Notes: generated by a model not told the origin, from the letters alone. 64,000 nucleotides of DNA from DASSUW01 sp963774155 (GCA_963774155.1 CAVZDW010000001.1:89023-153022), one strand, 5' to 3'; shown: positions 8,567 to 17,331, counted from the first letter of the stretch. Numbers and translations are program-made.

Positions 8567-9455
8567 CTACGCCGCGAGGCGTAGCCGCGACTCAGCCGGC
8601 TTCCCGGCCCGGACCGCGTCGAGGTACGCCTGCGCGGCCGCTCGCGGCGGGTCGAGGGCGGCGACGACGACGATCTGCGAGGGCGGCACGTCGGCGAGGG
8701 GCACGGCCGCGAGGTCGGCTCCGTGCCCGTGCAGGAGGCCCTCGGGGACGACCGCCACCGCGTCCCCGGCGGCCACCCGCGTCAGGAGCTCCTCCATCGC
8801 GGCGGTCCGCCGGCCGATCCCGAGCGCGCCGTCCGGGGGCTCGAGCACCTGCTCGCGGGCAAGGTCGGCGAGCCGCACCGGCGCGGGGCCCACGAGGCGG
8901 TGACCGGCGGCGGCAAGGACCGAGCGCGGCTCGGTCGCGACGACGGCGTGGAGGTGCCGCGGCTCCCGCAGCGGCGTGCGCAGGAAGCCGACGTCGGCGC
9001 CGCCGCGCGCGAGGAGGCCCTCCGGATCGTCGGCGCGCGCCACGTCCGCGCGGGTGCCGGGGGCGCGCTGCGGCGAGCGCGGCGACGGCGCGCAGCGCGG
9101 GACCGAGCGGCACGGTGGTCGAGACCGCGACGCGGACCTGGCCGCCGCCCGACGTGACCTCGCGTACGGCCTCGACGCCCGCGCCCACCGCGGCCAGTGC
9201 GGCGTACGCCGGCTCGAGCAGCGCCTCTCCGGCGGCGGTCAGCGCGACCGGACCGCTCGACCGCACGAACAGGGGCGCGCCGAGCCGCTGCTCCAGTTGG
9301 CGGATCTGGGCGCTCAGAGGCGGCTGGGAGATGTGCAGCCGCCCGGCGGCGCGCGTGAAGTGGCGCTCCTCGGCGACCGCGAGGAAGTAGCGCAGGTGCC
9401 GCAACTCGATCGAGCGTGCAACTACGTCGGTGCCGATCACCGCTCGATCGTCCAC
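8567..9455 (-). pseudogene. LysR-type transcriptional regulator, disrupted by one frameshift
   Basis: The first about 130 codons from GTG 9455 encode a normal LysR N-terminus (ELRHLRYFLAVAEERHFTRA, then a winged helix-turn-helix through LEQRLGAPLFVR). The effector-binding domain continues in another frame to the TAG at 8567 (GGADVGFLRTP to AAQAYLDAV). The two parts join cleanly if one base is removed from the run of five G at 9059-9063, giving RPGTRADVARADDPEG across the junction. The gene is otherwise full length (about 295 residues). Either this is a recent null mutation or a homopolymer sequencing error. Its target is unknown; the nearest downstream genes are the S1C protease and ftsH. Confidence 0.8.
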
Positions 9456-9518
9456 TGCAGACGGCGATCCGTCGTCGGCCGTCGGGCGACTCTTGCGGCT
9501 ACGCCAGCCGCCGTAGGG

Positions 9519-10181
9519 TCAGCTCGCGCTGCGCACGTAGGTCAGGACCGCGAGCACGCGCCGGTGCTCGGTCACCGTCGGGCCGAGACCGAGCTTCTGG
9601 AAGATGCTGGTGACGTGCTTTTCTATGGCCGCCTCGGTGACGAACAGCTCCCCGGCGATCCCCATGTTCGACTTGCCCTCGGCCATGGCGGCCAGGACCT
9701 CGCGCTCGCGCGGGGTGAGCTCCGCGAGCGGGCTCCGCTGGGACCCCCGGCCGAGCATCCGCGAGACCACCTCGGGGTCGAGCGCGCTCCCGCCCGACGC
9801 GACACGGCCGACCGCCGCGACGAACGCGTCGACGTCGCCGACCCGCTCCTTGAGCAGATAGCCGACGCCGTCCGCTCGGTCGCCGATGAGGTCGAGGGCG
9901 TAGCGCTCCTCGCAGTACTGCGAGAGGATGAGCACGCCGGTGTCGGGGCGCTGTCGCCGGATCTCGATCGCGGCACGCAGGCCGTCGTCCGAGCTGTCGG
10001 GCGGCATCTTGACGTCCACGATCGCGATGTCGGCGTGGTGTGCCAGCGCCTTGCGCAGCAGGTCCTCCGCGTCGCCCGCCTGGGCGACGATGTCGTAGCC
10101 GGCCTCGCCGAGGATGCGGGCGATGCCCTCGCGCAGGAGGACGTCGTCCTCTCCGATGACTACGCGCGTGGGAGCCGTCAC
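9519..10181 (-). CDS. NarL/FixJ-family response regulator
   Basis: A 220-residue two-domain regulator. The N-terminal receiver has the acidic pair GEDD near residue 11, the phospho-acceptor Asp in IAIVDVKMPP near residue 56, and Lys in YLLKERVGD. The C-terminal LuxR-type helix-turn-helix reads LTPREREVLAAMAEGKSNMGIA (split over two helices) and ends with the EKHVTSIFQKLG recognition helix. The start is GTG 10181, with TACGGT six bases upstream and no Shine-Dalgarno sequence, so it is probably leaderless. No kinase is adjacent; the HisKA_3 kinases elsewhere in the window are possible partners. Confidence 0.88.
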   Translation of the reverse strand: MTAPTRVVIGEDDVLLREGIARILGEAGYDIVAQAGDAEDLLRKALAHHADIAIVDVKMPPDSSDDGLRAAIEIRRQRPDTGVLILSQYCEERYALDLIGDRADGVGYLLKERVGDVDAFVAAVGRVASGGSALDPEVVSRMLGRGSQRSPLAELTPREREVLAAMAEGKSNMGIAGELFVTEAAIEKHVTSIFQKLGLGPTVTEHRRVLAVLTYVRSAS

Positions 10182-10187
10182 GGCTCA

Positions 10188-10193
10188 ACCGTA
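10188..10193 (-). promoter_or_regulatory. Putative -10 element TACGGT of a leaderless promoter
   Basis: On the minus strand TACGGT is followed by exactly six bases and then the GTG start of the response regulator at 10181. This spacing puts the transcription start at or next to the start codon. Confidence 0.55.
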
Positions 10194-10198
10194 CCGGG

Positions 10199-10564
10199 CT
10201 AGGGCGTTCGGCGGCCGAGAAGGACGCCGAGCGCGGCGCCCGGCAGGTCGTTCTTGGGCACGAACGCCTCGGCGCCGCTGCCGCGCACCTCGCTTGCGGT
10301 GGCGGCCTCCGCGTTGCTCGACGTCAGCACCACCCGCGGGCGCCACGGAAGTGCTGTGAGCTCCCGCGCGAGCGCGATTCCGTCGCCGTCCGGCAGCCCG
10401 ACGTCCACCAGGACGGCGTCCGGTCGCAGCGCGCCGACGGCGGATATCGCCGACGCCACCGTGTCCGCCTCGCCGGCGACGGCGAGGCCGAACGCCTCGA
10501 GGATGCGTTGCGCCAGGCGGCGGAACGCCGGATCGTCGTCCACGACGAGAACAGAGCCATTCAT
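10199..10564 (-). CDS. Single-domain response regulator (receiver only)
   Basis: A 121-residue receiver domain with no output domain. LVVDDDPAFRRLAQRIL opens the fold. The phospho-acceptor Asp lies in AVLVDVGLPDGDG near residue 53, Thr/Ser in VVLTSSNAEA, and Lys in AFVPKNDLPG. The frame continues upstream, but residues before MNGSVLVVDDD are non-homologous; the ATG at 10564 is chosen, with in-frame ATGs at 10573 and 10576 as alternatives. It lies 17 bp upstream of the NarL regulator on the same strand and is divergent from a second LuxR-type regulator. A role in a phosphorelay or in direct protein interaction is likely. Confidence 0.8.
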   Translation of the reverse strand: MNGSVLVVDDDPAFRRLAQRILEAFGLAVAGEADTVASAISAVGALRPDAVLVDVGLPDGDGIALARELTALPWRPRVVLTSSNAEAATASEVRGSGAEAFVPKNDLPGAALGVLLGRRTP

Positions 10565-10600
10565 CGCGATCATCATCGCAACCGGTGCCCGGCCCGGCAG

Positions 10601-10614
10601 TAGGGCGAACCCTA
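10601..10614. repeat. Perfect 5-bp inverted repeat with CGAA loop between divergent regulator genes
   Basis: TAGGG-CGAA-CCCTA forms a short perfect hairpin with a GNRA-type loop, 37 bp upstream of the receiver gene and 139 bp upstream of the divergent LuxR regulator. A further TAGGG lies at about 10627. It could be an operator half-site pair; this is inference from position only. Confidence 0.35.
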
Positions 10615-10752
10615 GAGTTCCGGGCCGTAGGGCTGCCCCGACAGCGTGGCGGGGGTTTGCCCGGAGCGGGACTCTGGTGAAGGCCATGGCGGCCGAGGCG
10701 TGCGAGAGCAAGAGTGTGTGACAGCTTGCGACGCCAGATCCAGGAGACTTCC

Positions 10753-11556
10753 ATGACCCCTCTCACCGTGTGCGACGGCGTTCCGCTACGCGTTCTCGTC
10801 GCCGAAGGCCAAAGCCTCGTGCGTGCCGGCTTCCGGGCCCTGCTCGAGCACCAGGACGACATGGTCGTGACCGCGGAGGCGGCGACCTCGGACGAGGCCG
10901 TGGCCGCGACGCGCACGACGTCTCCCGACGTCGTGCTGATCGATCTCGACCTGCCCGGAGCGGGCGGGATCGAGGCGACGCGCCGGCTCCTCGCGGAGGT
11001 GCCGGCCGGCGCGACCCGCGTGGTGATGCTGATGCGCTCGGACACCGACGAGGCGGTCTTCGGCGCGCTGCGCGCCGGGGCGACCGGGCTCCTGCTCAAG
11101 GACGCCGAGCCCGACGAGCTCGTCGAGGCCGTGCGGGTCGTGGCGCGCGGTGAAGCGCTGCTGGCGCCTGGTCTTGCGAGCCGGCTCGTCGCGGACTTCA
11201 GGTCGCGCCCCGAGCGCCTGCGGGCCGTGCCAGCGCAGCTCGAGGAGCTGACGGCACGCGAACGCGAGGTGGTGACGCTGGTGGCGTGCGGCCTGAGCAA
11301 CGTGGAGATCGCCGAGCAGCTCGTCGTCACCCGCGCGACGGCGAAGACGCATGTCAGCCGGGCGCTCTACAAGCTCCACGCGCGCGACCGCGCGCAGCTC
11401 GTCGTCCTCGCGTACGAGGCCGGGCTCGTCGGCGTCGGGCGACCGGCTGCCGCTGGCCCCGCTCTTGCCGCCGTGCCGTCCCCGGCCGCTCGCTTCGGTC
11501 GCTACGGCCCGCACGGCCGGATGCGCCAGGCGGCAGTGCGCCCCCTCGCAGCCTGA
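10753..11556 (+). CDS. NarL/LuxR-family response regulator
   Basis: A 267-residue response regulator. The receiver starts at LRVLVAEGQSLVRAGF, with the phospho-acceptor in VVLIDLDLPGAGG (about residue 62) and Lys in GLLLKDAEPDEL. The LuxR DNA-binding domain begins at LTAREREVVTLVACGLS and includes KTHVSRALYKLHARD. About 40 Ala/Pro/Arg-rich residues follow the family end and are not conserved. The ATG at 10753 is preceded by AGGAGA at good spacing; an in-frame upstream GTG at 10714 lacks this. It precedes the DedA-flippase fusion by 15 bp on the same strand and may be co-transcribed with it. Confidence 0.87.
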   Translation: MTPLTVCDGVPLRVLVAEGQSLVRAGFRALLEHQDDMVVTAEAATSDEAVAATRTTSPDVVLIDLDLPGAGGIEATRRLLAEVPAGATRVVMLMRSDTDEAVFGALRAGATGLLLKDAEPDELVEAVRVVARGEALLAPGLASRLVADFRSRPERLRAVPAQLEELTAREREVVTLVACGLSNVEIAEQLVVTRATAKTHVSRALYKLHARDRAQLVVLAYEAGLVGVGRPAAAGPALAAVPSPAARFGRYGPHGRMRQAAVRPLAA

Positions 11557-11571
11557 GCCAGCCGGCAGCCG

Positions 11572-13164
11572 GTGAGCCTCAGCGCGATCGTCGCGATCGC
11601 CGGCATCGCCGGCGGCGTCGGGTACGTCGCGGTCCCGCTCGCGGTTGCGCTCGAGACGATCGGCGTGCCGATCCCGGCCGAGACCACGCTGGTCGCCGCC
11701 GCCGTGCTGGCCTCGCAGGGGCAGCTGGACATCGGCCTCGTGATCCTCCTCGCGTCGGTGGCGGCGATCGTCGGCGACAACGTCGGCTACCTGCTCGGGC
11801 ATCGGTTCGGGCGCCGCGCGCTGCTCGCCCCGGGCCCGCTCGCGCGGGCGCGGCGCCGTGTCGTCGAGCGCGGCGATCGCTTCTTCGCCGCGCACGGCGC
11901 GGCGGCGGTCTTCCTGGGACGCTGGGTCGCGGTCGGCCGCATCGCGGCGGCGTGGCTCGCCGGCGCGGACCGGATGCCGTGGCGCCGGTTCGCGATGTGG
12001 AACGCGGCGGGCGGCATCGCCTGGGCCACGAGCGTCGGGCTGGTGGCGTACGGCCTGGGCTCGGCGGGCGCGCGCTGGCTCGCGGTCGCGGGAACCGTCG
12101 TGGCGGTCATCACGCTGGCCCAGCTGACCGGCGTGACCCGCCGGCTCGCTCGCCTGCGCGTGCCGCGGATCGCCACACCGAGGCGGGTCGTCGCGATCCT
12201 CGGGCTCGGCGCGGCGGCGACCGCGTTCGCCGTCTTCGTCCTGCCGGAGATCGCCGGCGCCGGAGCCGAGTGGGAGCGCGTGCGCCGCGGGGAACCCGTC
12301 TGGCTCGTGGCCGCCGGCGTCGCCGAGATCCTGTCCTATGCCGGCTACGTCGTGCTGCTGCGCGTCGTGTTCAAACCGACGGTGCCATGGCGGGAGAGCT
12401 TCCTGATCACCATGGCCGGGGTCGCGGCCACGAGGCTCCTGGCCACCGGGGGCGCCGGCGGCATCGCGCTGACGAGCTGGGCGCTCGGCCGCCTCGGACT
12501 GACCGCGGGCGCCATCGGGCGTGGCATGGTCGCCTTCATGGCGATCCTCTACTCGATCTACATGGCCGCGCTGCTGGTGCTGGGAGTCGGGCTCGGGACC
12601 GGTGCGCTGCCGGGCGGCGGATCGCCGCTCCTGACGTTGCTTCCGGCGGCGATCGCGGCCGCCGTGGTGGCCCTCGCGCTGGCGATGGTGCGCGCGCCGG
12701 GGCGGATCGAGCACCGCGTGGCCTCGCTGGCCGCCGGTGACGGCCGACTGCGGCGCGCGCTGGGGTGGCTCGCCCGGATCCTCGCCAACGGCGGCGAGGG
12801 CGTCCGGTTCGCGATCACCCTGGCCAGGCGGCGGCCGGTGACGCTGCTCGCCGCGGCCGCGTGGTGGGGCTTCGACATCGCGGCGCTCGCCGCGGCGTTC
12901 CACGCCTTCGGGGCCGCGCCGGAGGTGACGGTGCTGGTGATGGGCTACTTCGTCGGGATGCTCGGCAACCTGCTTCCGCTGCCCGGTGGCGTCGGCGGTG
13001 TCGAGGGCGGCATGATCGGCGCGTTCGTCGCGTTCGGCCAGCCCGCCAGCCTGGCGCTCGTCGCGGTGCTGGGCTACCGGCTCGTCTCGTTCTGGCTGCC
13101 GACCGTGGTCGGCGGTCCGGCCTATCTGGTGCTGCGGCGGACCCTCGGAGCGCAGCCGGGGTGA
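11572..13164 (+). CDS. DedA (SNARE-associated) domain fused to an LPG-synthase/UPF0104-type flippase domain
   Basis: A 530-residue polytopic membrane protein in two parts. Residues 1 to about 195 match DedA: VALETIGVPIPAETTL, then the GDNVGYLLGHRFGRR signature and FLGRWVAVGRIAAAWLAG. Residues about 200-530 match the lysylphosphatidylglycerol-synthase TM/UPF0104 family, with six to seven helices, GVAATRLLATGGAGGIALT near residue 285 and GNLLPLPGGVGGVEGGMIGA near 470. DedA proteins are implicated in undecaprenyl-phosphate or phospholipid flipping, and UPF0104 domains in lipid translocation, so one chain joins two lipid-handling modules. The start is GTG 11572. Substrate and direction of transport are unknown. 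Confidence 0.8.
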   Translation: MSLSAIVAIAGIAGGVGYVAVPLAVALETIGVPIPAETTLVAAAVLASQGQLDIGLVILLASVAAIVGDNVGYLLGHRFGRRALLAPGPLARARRRVVERGDRFFAAHGAAAVFLGRWVAVGRIAAAWLAGADRMPWRRFAMWNAAGGIAWATSVGLVAYGLGSAGARWLAVAGTVVAVITLAQLTGVTRRLARLRVPRIATPRRVVAILGLGAAATAFAVFVLPEIAGAGAEWERVRRGEPVWLVAAGVAEILSYAGYVVLLRVVFKPTVPWRESFLITMAGVAATRLLATGGAGGIALTSWALGRLGLTAGAIGRGMVAFMAILYSIYMAALLVLGVGLGTGALPGGGSPLLTLLPAAIAAAVVALALAMVRAPGRIEHRVASLAAGDGRLRRALGWLARILANGGEGVRFAITLARRRPVTLLAAAAWWGFDIAALAAAFHAFGAAPEVTVLVMGYFVGMLGNLLPLPGGVGGVEGGMIGAFVAFGQPASLALVAVLGYRLVSFWLPTVVGGPAYLVLRRTLGAQPG

Positions 13165-13166
13165 CG

Positions 13167-13397
13167 TCAGGCCGTGACGCGCGGCGGGTTCAGGCGCTCG
13201 AGCTCGGCCGCCGCGAGCTCCTCCAGCTCGAGCGCGGCGAGGTACGCGCGGTACGCGGCGGCGCGAGCGCCGGTGGACGCCGCCCGCCAGGCGGCCAGTG
13301 CCTCGGTGCAGCGGCTGTGGGCGCCCAGCCATCGGGTGTACGCGTCGTCGACGGGCGGGCGGCGCCAGGGGATCCGCCAGATCTGTGTGAGACGCAT
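13167..13397 (-). CDS. Small hypothetical protein, Ala-rich and helical
   Basis: A 76-residue protein that I do not recognise. It opens MRLTQIWRIPWRRPP and then becomes an almost continuous amphipathic alpha-helical, Ala/Glu/Arg-rich stretch (about residues 25-70). A clear GAGGAG lies seven bases before the ATG at 13397, which is the main support for a real gene. It sits 15 bp downstream of the membrane-anchored protein gene and converges with the DedA fusion, ending two bases past that gene's stop. Confidence 0.6.
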   Translation of the reverse strand: MRLTQIWRIPWRRPPVDDAYTRWLGAHSRCTEALAAWRAASTGARAAAYRAYLAALELEELAAAELERLNPPRVTA

Positions 13398-13412
13398 CGA
13401 TCGCTCCTCGGT

Positions 13413-13997
13413 CTAGATGATCAGCGACGCGGTGCTGCCCGGCTGCGAGGGATCGTGGATCACCAGCTCGAGCGTCGCGGCCTGATAGGCCTTCTTGGGG
13501 ACGCGGAAGACGAGCAGCTGGCCGGTGGCCGCCAGGTTGTCGTCGGCCACCGAGCCGAGGGCGGGGATGCGGGTCCCGGGGCGGAGCATGCGCTGCGAGT
13601 ACGCATAGGGATTCGTCATAGGCAGCGACAGCGGGCGGTAGACGTGGCCTCCCTCGTCGCGAAGCTCGATGCGGTCAGCCGTCGGCATCGGGCGGGAGGA
13701 AGCGTTGGTGATCCCGATGAAGGCGCCGTAGAGCGACTGCTTGGGCGTGACGTTCCGCTGCTGCTCCGGCAGGCCGGCGATGATCTCGTGATCGACCTGG
13801 TTCGCGGGCTTGATCGGCCGGCCCTGCATGGACTCGTACTCGATGCCGCCGATCTTCACCACGCGGTAGTCCGGCGCTTTCGGGTTCTCCCGGTGCTGCG
13901 TGGCGAAGATCACGCCGACGCCGACGAAGAGGGCGACCACGCCGGTGACGCCGAGCGCGAAGAGGAGACGGAGGGCGGTGTACTCGCGGGAGCGCAT
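13413..13997 (-). CDS. Membrane-anchored extracytoplasmic hypothetical protein
   Basis: A 194-residue protein with one N-terminal transmembrane helix (about residues 9-31) and a beta-rich soluble remainder. Segments such as YGAFIGITNASSRPMP, VYRPLSLPMTNPYAYS and LLVFRVPKKAYQAATLELVI suggest an Ig-like or DUF4352-like beta sandwich outside the membrane; the fold assignment is inference. It is divergent from the CHASE3 kinase gene with 47 bp between starts. CATGGT lies six bases before the ATG and is a weaker match to the leaderless promoter pattern seen elsewhere. Confidence 0.65.
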   Translation of the reverse strand: MRSREYTALRLLFALGVTGVVALFVGVGVIFATQHRENPKAPDYRVVKIGGIEYESMQGRPIKPANQVDHEIIAGLPEQQRNVTPKQSLYGAFIGITNASSRPMPTADRIELRDEGGHVYRPLSLPMTNPYAYSQRMLRPGTRIPALGSVADDNLAATGQLLVFRVPKKAYQAATLELVIHDPSQPGSTASLII

Positions 13998-14044
13998 CCC
14001 TCAACCATGCGCCGTGCGAGCCGGTTTCCCAAGACGCATCGCGA

Positions 14045-15986
14045 ATGGCGCGAGAGGTGTTGGTTAGGGTGTGCCGGAGGCTGACCGTGAGAGGAGGGCT
14101 CACCCGCCGGACGATTCTCGCGAGCGCGGTACTCGCGCTCCTGGTCGGTGTGGCATTCGCGGTGCTCACACGAGCGGTCGCGCAGGAGCGCGACTCCGCC
14201 GACGAGGCGATCCGGTCGCAGGAGATCATCGCCGCGGCGAACCGGCTCGAACGGCTCCTGCTCGACCTCGAGACCGGCCAGCGCGGCTTCCTGGTCACCG
14301 GCGAGGAGCGCTTCCTGGAGCCCTGGCAGGCGGCGCGGGAGAGCTACCGGCGCCTCACGGAGGCGCTCGTCGCCTCGACCGGCGACGTGAACGGGCAGGC
14401 GCGGGCGGCGCGGGAGATCGCCACGGCGCTCGACGCGTACGTCACCGACTACTCGGTCCCGCTCGTCGAGGCGGCGCGCCGGGGCGACGCCTCGGCGTCA
14501 AGCGAAGCGGCGCTCGACGCGGGCAAGGAGCGGGTCGACGCACTGCGCTCGCAGTTCGACGAGTTCGTCGAGGCGGAGCGGGCTGCGGTTCCTCCGGCGC
14601 GAGGATGTCGCCGACTCAGACGCTCAGCGGGCGATCATCCTGGGCGCGCTCGGTCTCGCCGGATCGACGCTGCTCATCGTCGTGTTCGGCGGCTATCTCA
14701 CGCGCGCCGTCGCGGTGCCGGTCCGCCGCGCGGCGACGATGGCCGGCCGGCTCGCGGGCGGCGACCTCTCCACCCGCGTGCCGGAGACCGGCAAGGGGGA
14801 GGTCGGAGCGCTCGAGCGCGCGTTCAACACCATGGGGGGCTCGCTCGAGAAGAGCCGTGACGAGCTGCGGACGATCGCCGAGGAGCAGGCCGCGCTGCGT
14901 CGCGTCGCGACGCTCGTCGCGCGCGACGTCCCGCCGGAGGAGGTCTTCCAGGCGGCCGCGACGGAGGTGCGCAGCCTGATCGGCGCGGACATCACCGGCC
15001 TCCTGCGCTACGAGGACGACGGCACGGCGGTGGGGCTGGCCGGGAGTTCGGAATCCGGCGAGACGATCATCGCGGGCGAGCGCTTCACGCTCGAGGGACA
15101 GGCCGTCACGCGCGCCGTGTTCGTCACGGGCCGGTCGGCCCGGATCGACGACGACGACGAGGAGGTCGAGAGCTCGATCGCTGCCGCGCACCGGCGTAGC
15201 GGCCACCGCACGTCCGTGGGCGCGCCGGTCGTGGTCGGAGCGCGTCTGTGGGGCGTGATGGCGGCGGGCTGGAACCGCGACGAGGGGGTCGCGCCTGACG
15301 TCGAGGAGCGGATGGCGCAGTTCACGGAGCTGATCGCGACCGCGCTCGCGAACGCACAGAGTCGGGCCGAGCTGGCGGCCTCTCGCGCGCGGGTGGTGGC
15401 CACGGCGGACGAGACGCGCCGGCGGATCGAGCGCGACCTCCATGACGGCGCCCAGCAGAGCCTGGTCCACTCGGTGATCACGCTCAAGCTGGCGCGGCGG
15501 GCGCTCGGCGACGCGGGCGGTCCGGGGGTCGACCTCGTCGAGGACGCGCTCGGGCACGCCGAGCGCGCGAACGAGGAGCTACGCGACCTCGCGCACGGGA
15601 TCCTCCCGGCGACGCTCACTCGCGGGCTGGGCGCGGCGATCGAGACGCTGGTGTCGCGATTGCGGTTGCCGGTGTCGGTGGACGTGACGGCCGAGCGCCT
15701 GGGGCCGCAGCTCGAGGCGACGGCGTACTTCGTCGTGGCGGAGGCGCTGACCAACACGGTCAAGCACGCTCAGGCCACCAGCGCCCGCGTGACGGCCGAG
15801 GTCGCGGACGGCGTGCTGCGGCTCGAGATCCGCGACGACGGTGTCGGGGGCGCGCGCACCGACGGCCGGTCGGGGCTTCTGGGTCTCTATGACCGCGTGG
15901 CGGCGATGAACGGCGAGCTGCGCGTGGACAGCCCGCCCGGCGGCGGCACCATCGTCGCGGCCGCCATCCCGGTCCCGGCGGCCTGA
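14045..15986 (+). pseudogene. CHASE3-HAMP-GAF NarL-type sensor histidine kinase, disrupted by one frameshift
   Basis: The 5' frame encodes a transmembrane helix and a CHASE3 sensor domain (LERLLLDLETGQRGFLVTGE near residues 75-95). The 3' frame encodes a second helix, HAMP (RRAATMAGRLAGGDLSTR), GAF, the HisKA_3 phospho-acceptor block ERDLHDGAQQSLVHSV, and a HATPase with TNTVKHA and DDGVGG. The frames join if one base near 14583-14585 is removed, giving AERARFLRREDVADSD. The total would be about 645 residues, normal for such kinases. The last 100 bp overlap the convergent Ser/Thr kinase gene. It could be genuine decay or a sequencing indel; everything else looks intact. Confidence 0.82.
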
Positions 15987-16783
15987 GCCAGCGCCGGGCG
16001 GTCGGCCCGTTCCGCGAGCGCGTCGGAGAGCTCCGCCGCGGTCGGCCGATCACCCGGGCTCGGCGCCAGCGCATGACCGATCAGCTCGCCGACGGCGCCG
16101 GGCAGGGTCTCCGCCTGTGGGACGGAGGGATGGGCGAGCTGCCGGCCGGCGAGCGCCTCGTGCAGCGAGGCCGCGAGGGCGAACACGTCGGCCGGCGGTC
16201 CGAGTGCGGCGGGGCGGCCGGCGAGCCCGGCGCGGCGCTGCTCCGGCGGCATGTAGGCCCAGGTCCCTCCCGGCTCGGTCGTGCGCGCCGCCTCCGCGAT
16301 GGGGCGCGCGATCTCGAAGTCGATCAGGCGCGGCCGCGCGTTGAGCACGATGTTCGACGGCTTCACGTCGAGATGGACCCAGCCCGCGGCGGCGATGTGA
16401 GCGAGCACGTCCGCGAGCGCCGCGCCGAGCGACGCCACGCGCTGCGGCCCCAGCTGCGTCTCCGTGACGATCGCGTCCTGGAGGGTGGGGCCCGGGACGT
16501 GCTCCAGCAGCAGATGCGGGTGCGGACCCAGGAGCACCGTGCCCAGGACGCGGGGCAGTGTCGGATGCGCCAGCCGCTCGAGCGCTCGCCCCTCGTGCTG
16601 GAGCCTCAGCAGGCAGTGCGGGTCCTCGACGAGGTGCGGCCGCGGCAGCTTGGCGACGGCACGGCGGCCCGCGCCGCCGGCCTCCACGAGGAACACCTCG
16701 TGAGCCGTCCCGCCTGCAAGCCGGCGGACGATTCGGCGCCCCGGACCGAGCGTGTCCATCGAGGTGAGCGTCCAGGACGACAT
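15887..16783 (-). CDS. Serine/threonine protein kinase, degenerate in two motifs
   Basis: A 298-residue Hanks-type kinase without a transmembrane or sensor domain. The catalytic loop is WVHLDVKPSNIVL near residue 140 (HLD in place of HRD). The metal-binding DFG reads DFE in RLIDFEIARP. The activation segment includes GGTWAYMPPEQ. The ATP-binding Lys lies in AVAKLPRP, and the glycine loop (LAGGTAHEVF) is weak. The last about 30 residues lie opposite the HATPase-coding end of the CHASE3 kinase and are probably run-on sequence. Substitution of the DFG glycine occurs in active and inactive kinases, so activity is uncertain. Confidence 0.82.
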   Translation of the reverse strand: MSSWTLTSMDTLGPGRRIVRRLAGGTAHEVFLVEAGGAGRRAVAKLPRPHLVEDPHCLLRLQHEGRALERLAHPTLPRVLGTVLLGPHPHLLLEHVPGPTLQDAIVTETQLGPQRVASLGAALADVLAHIAAAGWVHLDVKPSNIVLNARPRLIDFEIARPIAEAARTTEPGGTWAYMPPEQRRAGLAGRPAALGPPADVFALAASLHEALAGRQLAHPSVPQAETLPGAVGELIGHALAPSPGDRPTAAELSDALAERADRPALAQAAGTGMAAATMVPPPGGLSTRSSPFIAATRS

Positions 16784-17116
16784 AGGAGGCCCGGCGGATA
16801 GTCGCGCGCGGTCCGGGCCTCGTCATCGGCCGCCGGAAGCATCTTCGGCGTACATCCCGGGGCGTAGGCTCCCGGCCGCCGTCTCGCCGGCCGACAAGCG
16901 AGACAGGCTGGCGCGAGTCGTGACCCCGGCTGGGTAAGGCAGCCAGGGAGCCGGCCGCGCAGTCGTCCGGTTGTCGACTTTGGTGCCGCAGCGGCACCAA
17001 ACTCGACACTCGACGCCCAGTGTCGACTTTCGCGGCCTATGGCCGACAAACTCGACACTCGGCAGACCAACCCGGCCCGGCGACCCAGCCAGCTCTAGGC
17101 CGCCCGCGGCCGGTGG
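16784..17116. other. 333-bp intergenic region carrying a nested palindrome pair
   Basis: No coding region is supported here. The space lies between the start of the Ser/Thr kinase and the stop of the zinc-ribbon gene, both on the minus strand. It contains the tandem hairpin units described separately at 16972-17061. The remainder is unremarkable G+C-rich sequence. Confidence 0.6.
16972..17061. repeat. Two tandem units of a nested palindromic repeat
   Basis: Two 41-bp units (16972-17012 and 17021-17061) share the same ends, TGTCGACTTT on the left and AAACTCGACACTCG on the right. They differ inside: unit 1 holds the perfect palindrome GGTGCCGC-A-GCGGCACC (with overlap at the centre), and unit 2 holds CGGCC-TAT-GGCCG. 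The ends are themselves near-complementary, so each unit folds into a two-part stem. Changed inner stems that keep complementarity within constant ends indicate selection on structure, as in REP/BIME-type elements or an RNA. No transposase is near. Confidence 0.7.
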
Positions 17117-17299
17117 TCAGGCTTCGGGGTACGGGTCGGCGGCCGCGTCCCCGCCGGTGACCGTCTGGTACTCGCCGTTCCCGCAGCTCGCGCACGGGGG
17201 CAGGTGCGTCGTCGAGCCGACCTGCAGCTCGTTACCGCAATTGGTGCACTTGTAGGTGCCGGCGGACACGTCGCTGCCGGCGGGAACAGGATCGGCCAT
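17117..17299 (-). CDS. Small zinc-ribbon protein
   Basis: A 60-residue protein with two CxxC knuckles, YKCTNCGNEL and PPCASCGNGEY, spaced about 20 residues apart as in rubredoxin-like or zinc-ribbon domains. Flanks are short and acidic (DAAADPYPEA at the end). It starts at ATG 17299 after a strong GGAGGA. It is divergent from the CBS protein gene, and both promoters look like general-stress sigma sites. Proteins of this sort are often stress-induced; a specific function is not known. Confidence 0.75.
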   Translation of the reverse strand: MADPVPAGSDVSAGTYKCTNCGNELQVGSTTHLPPCASCGNGEYQTVTGGDAAADPYPEA

Positions 17300-17331
17300 C
17301 ACGTCCTCCTCGGGGTTGATTCTGCGCGGTC

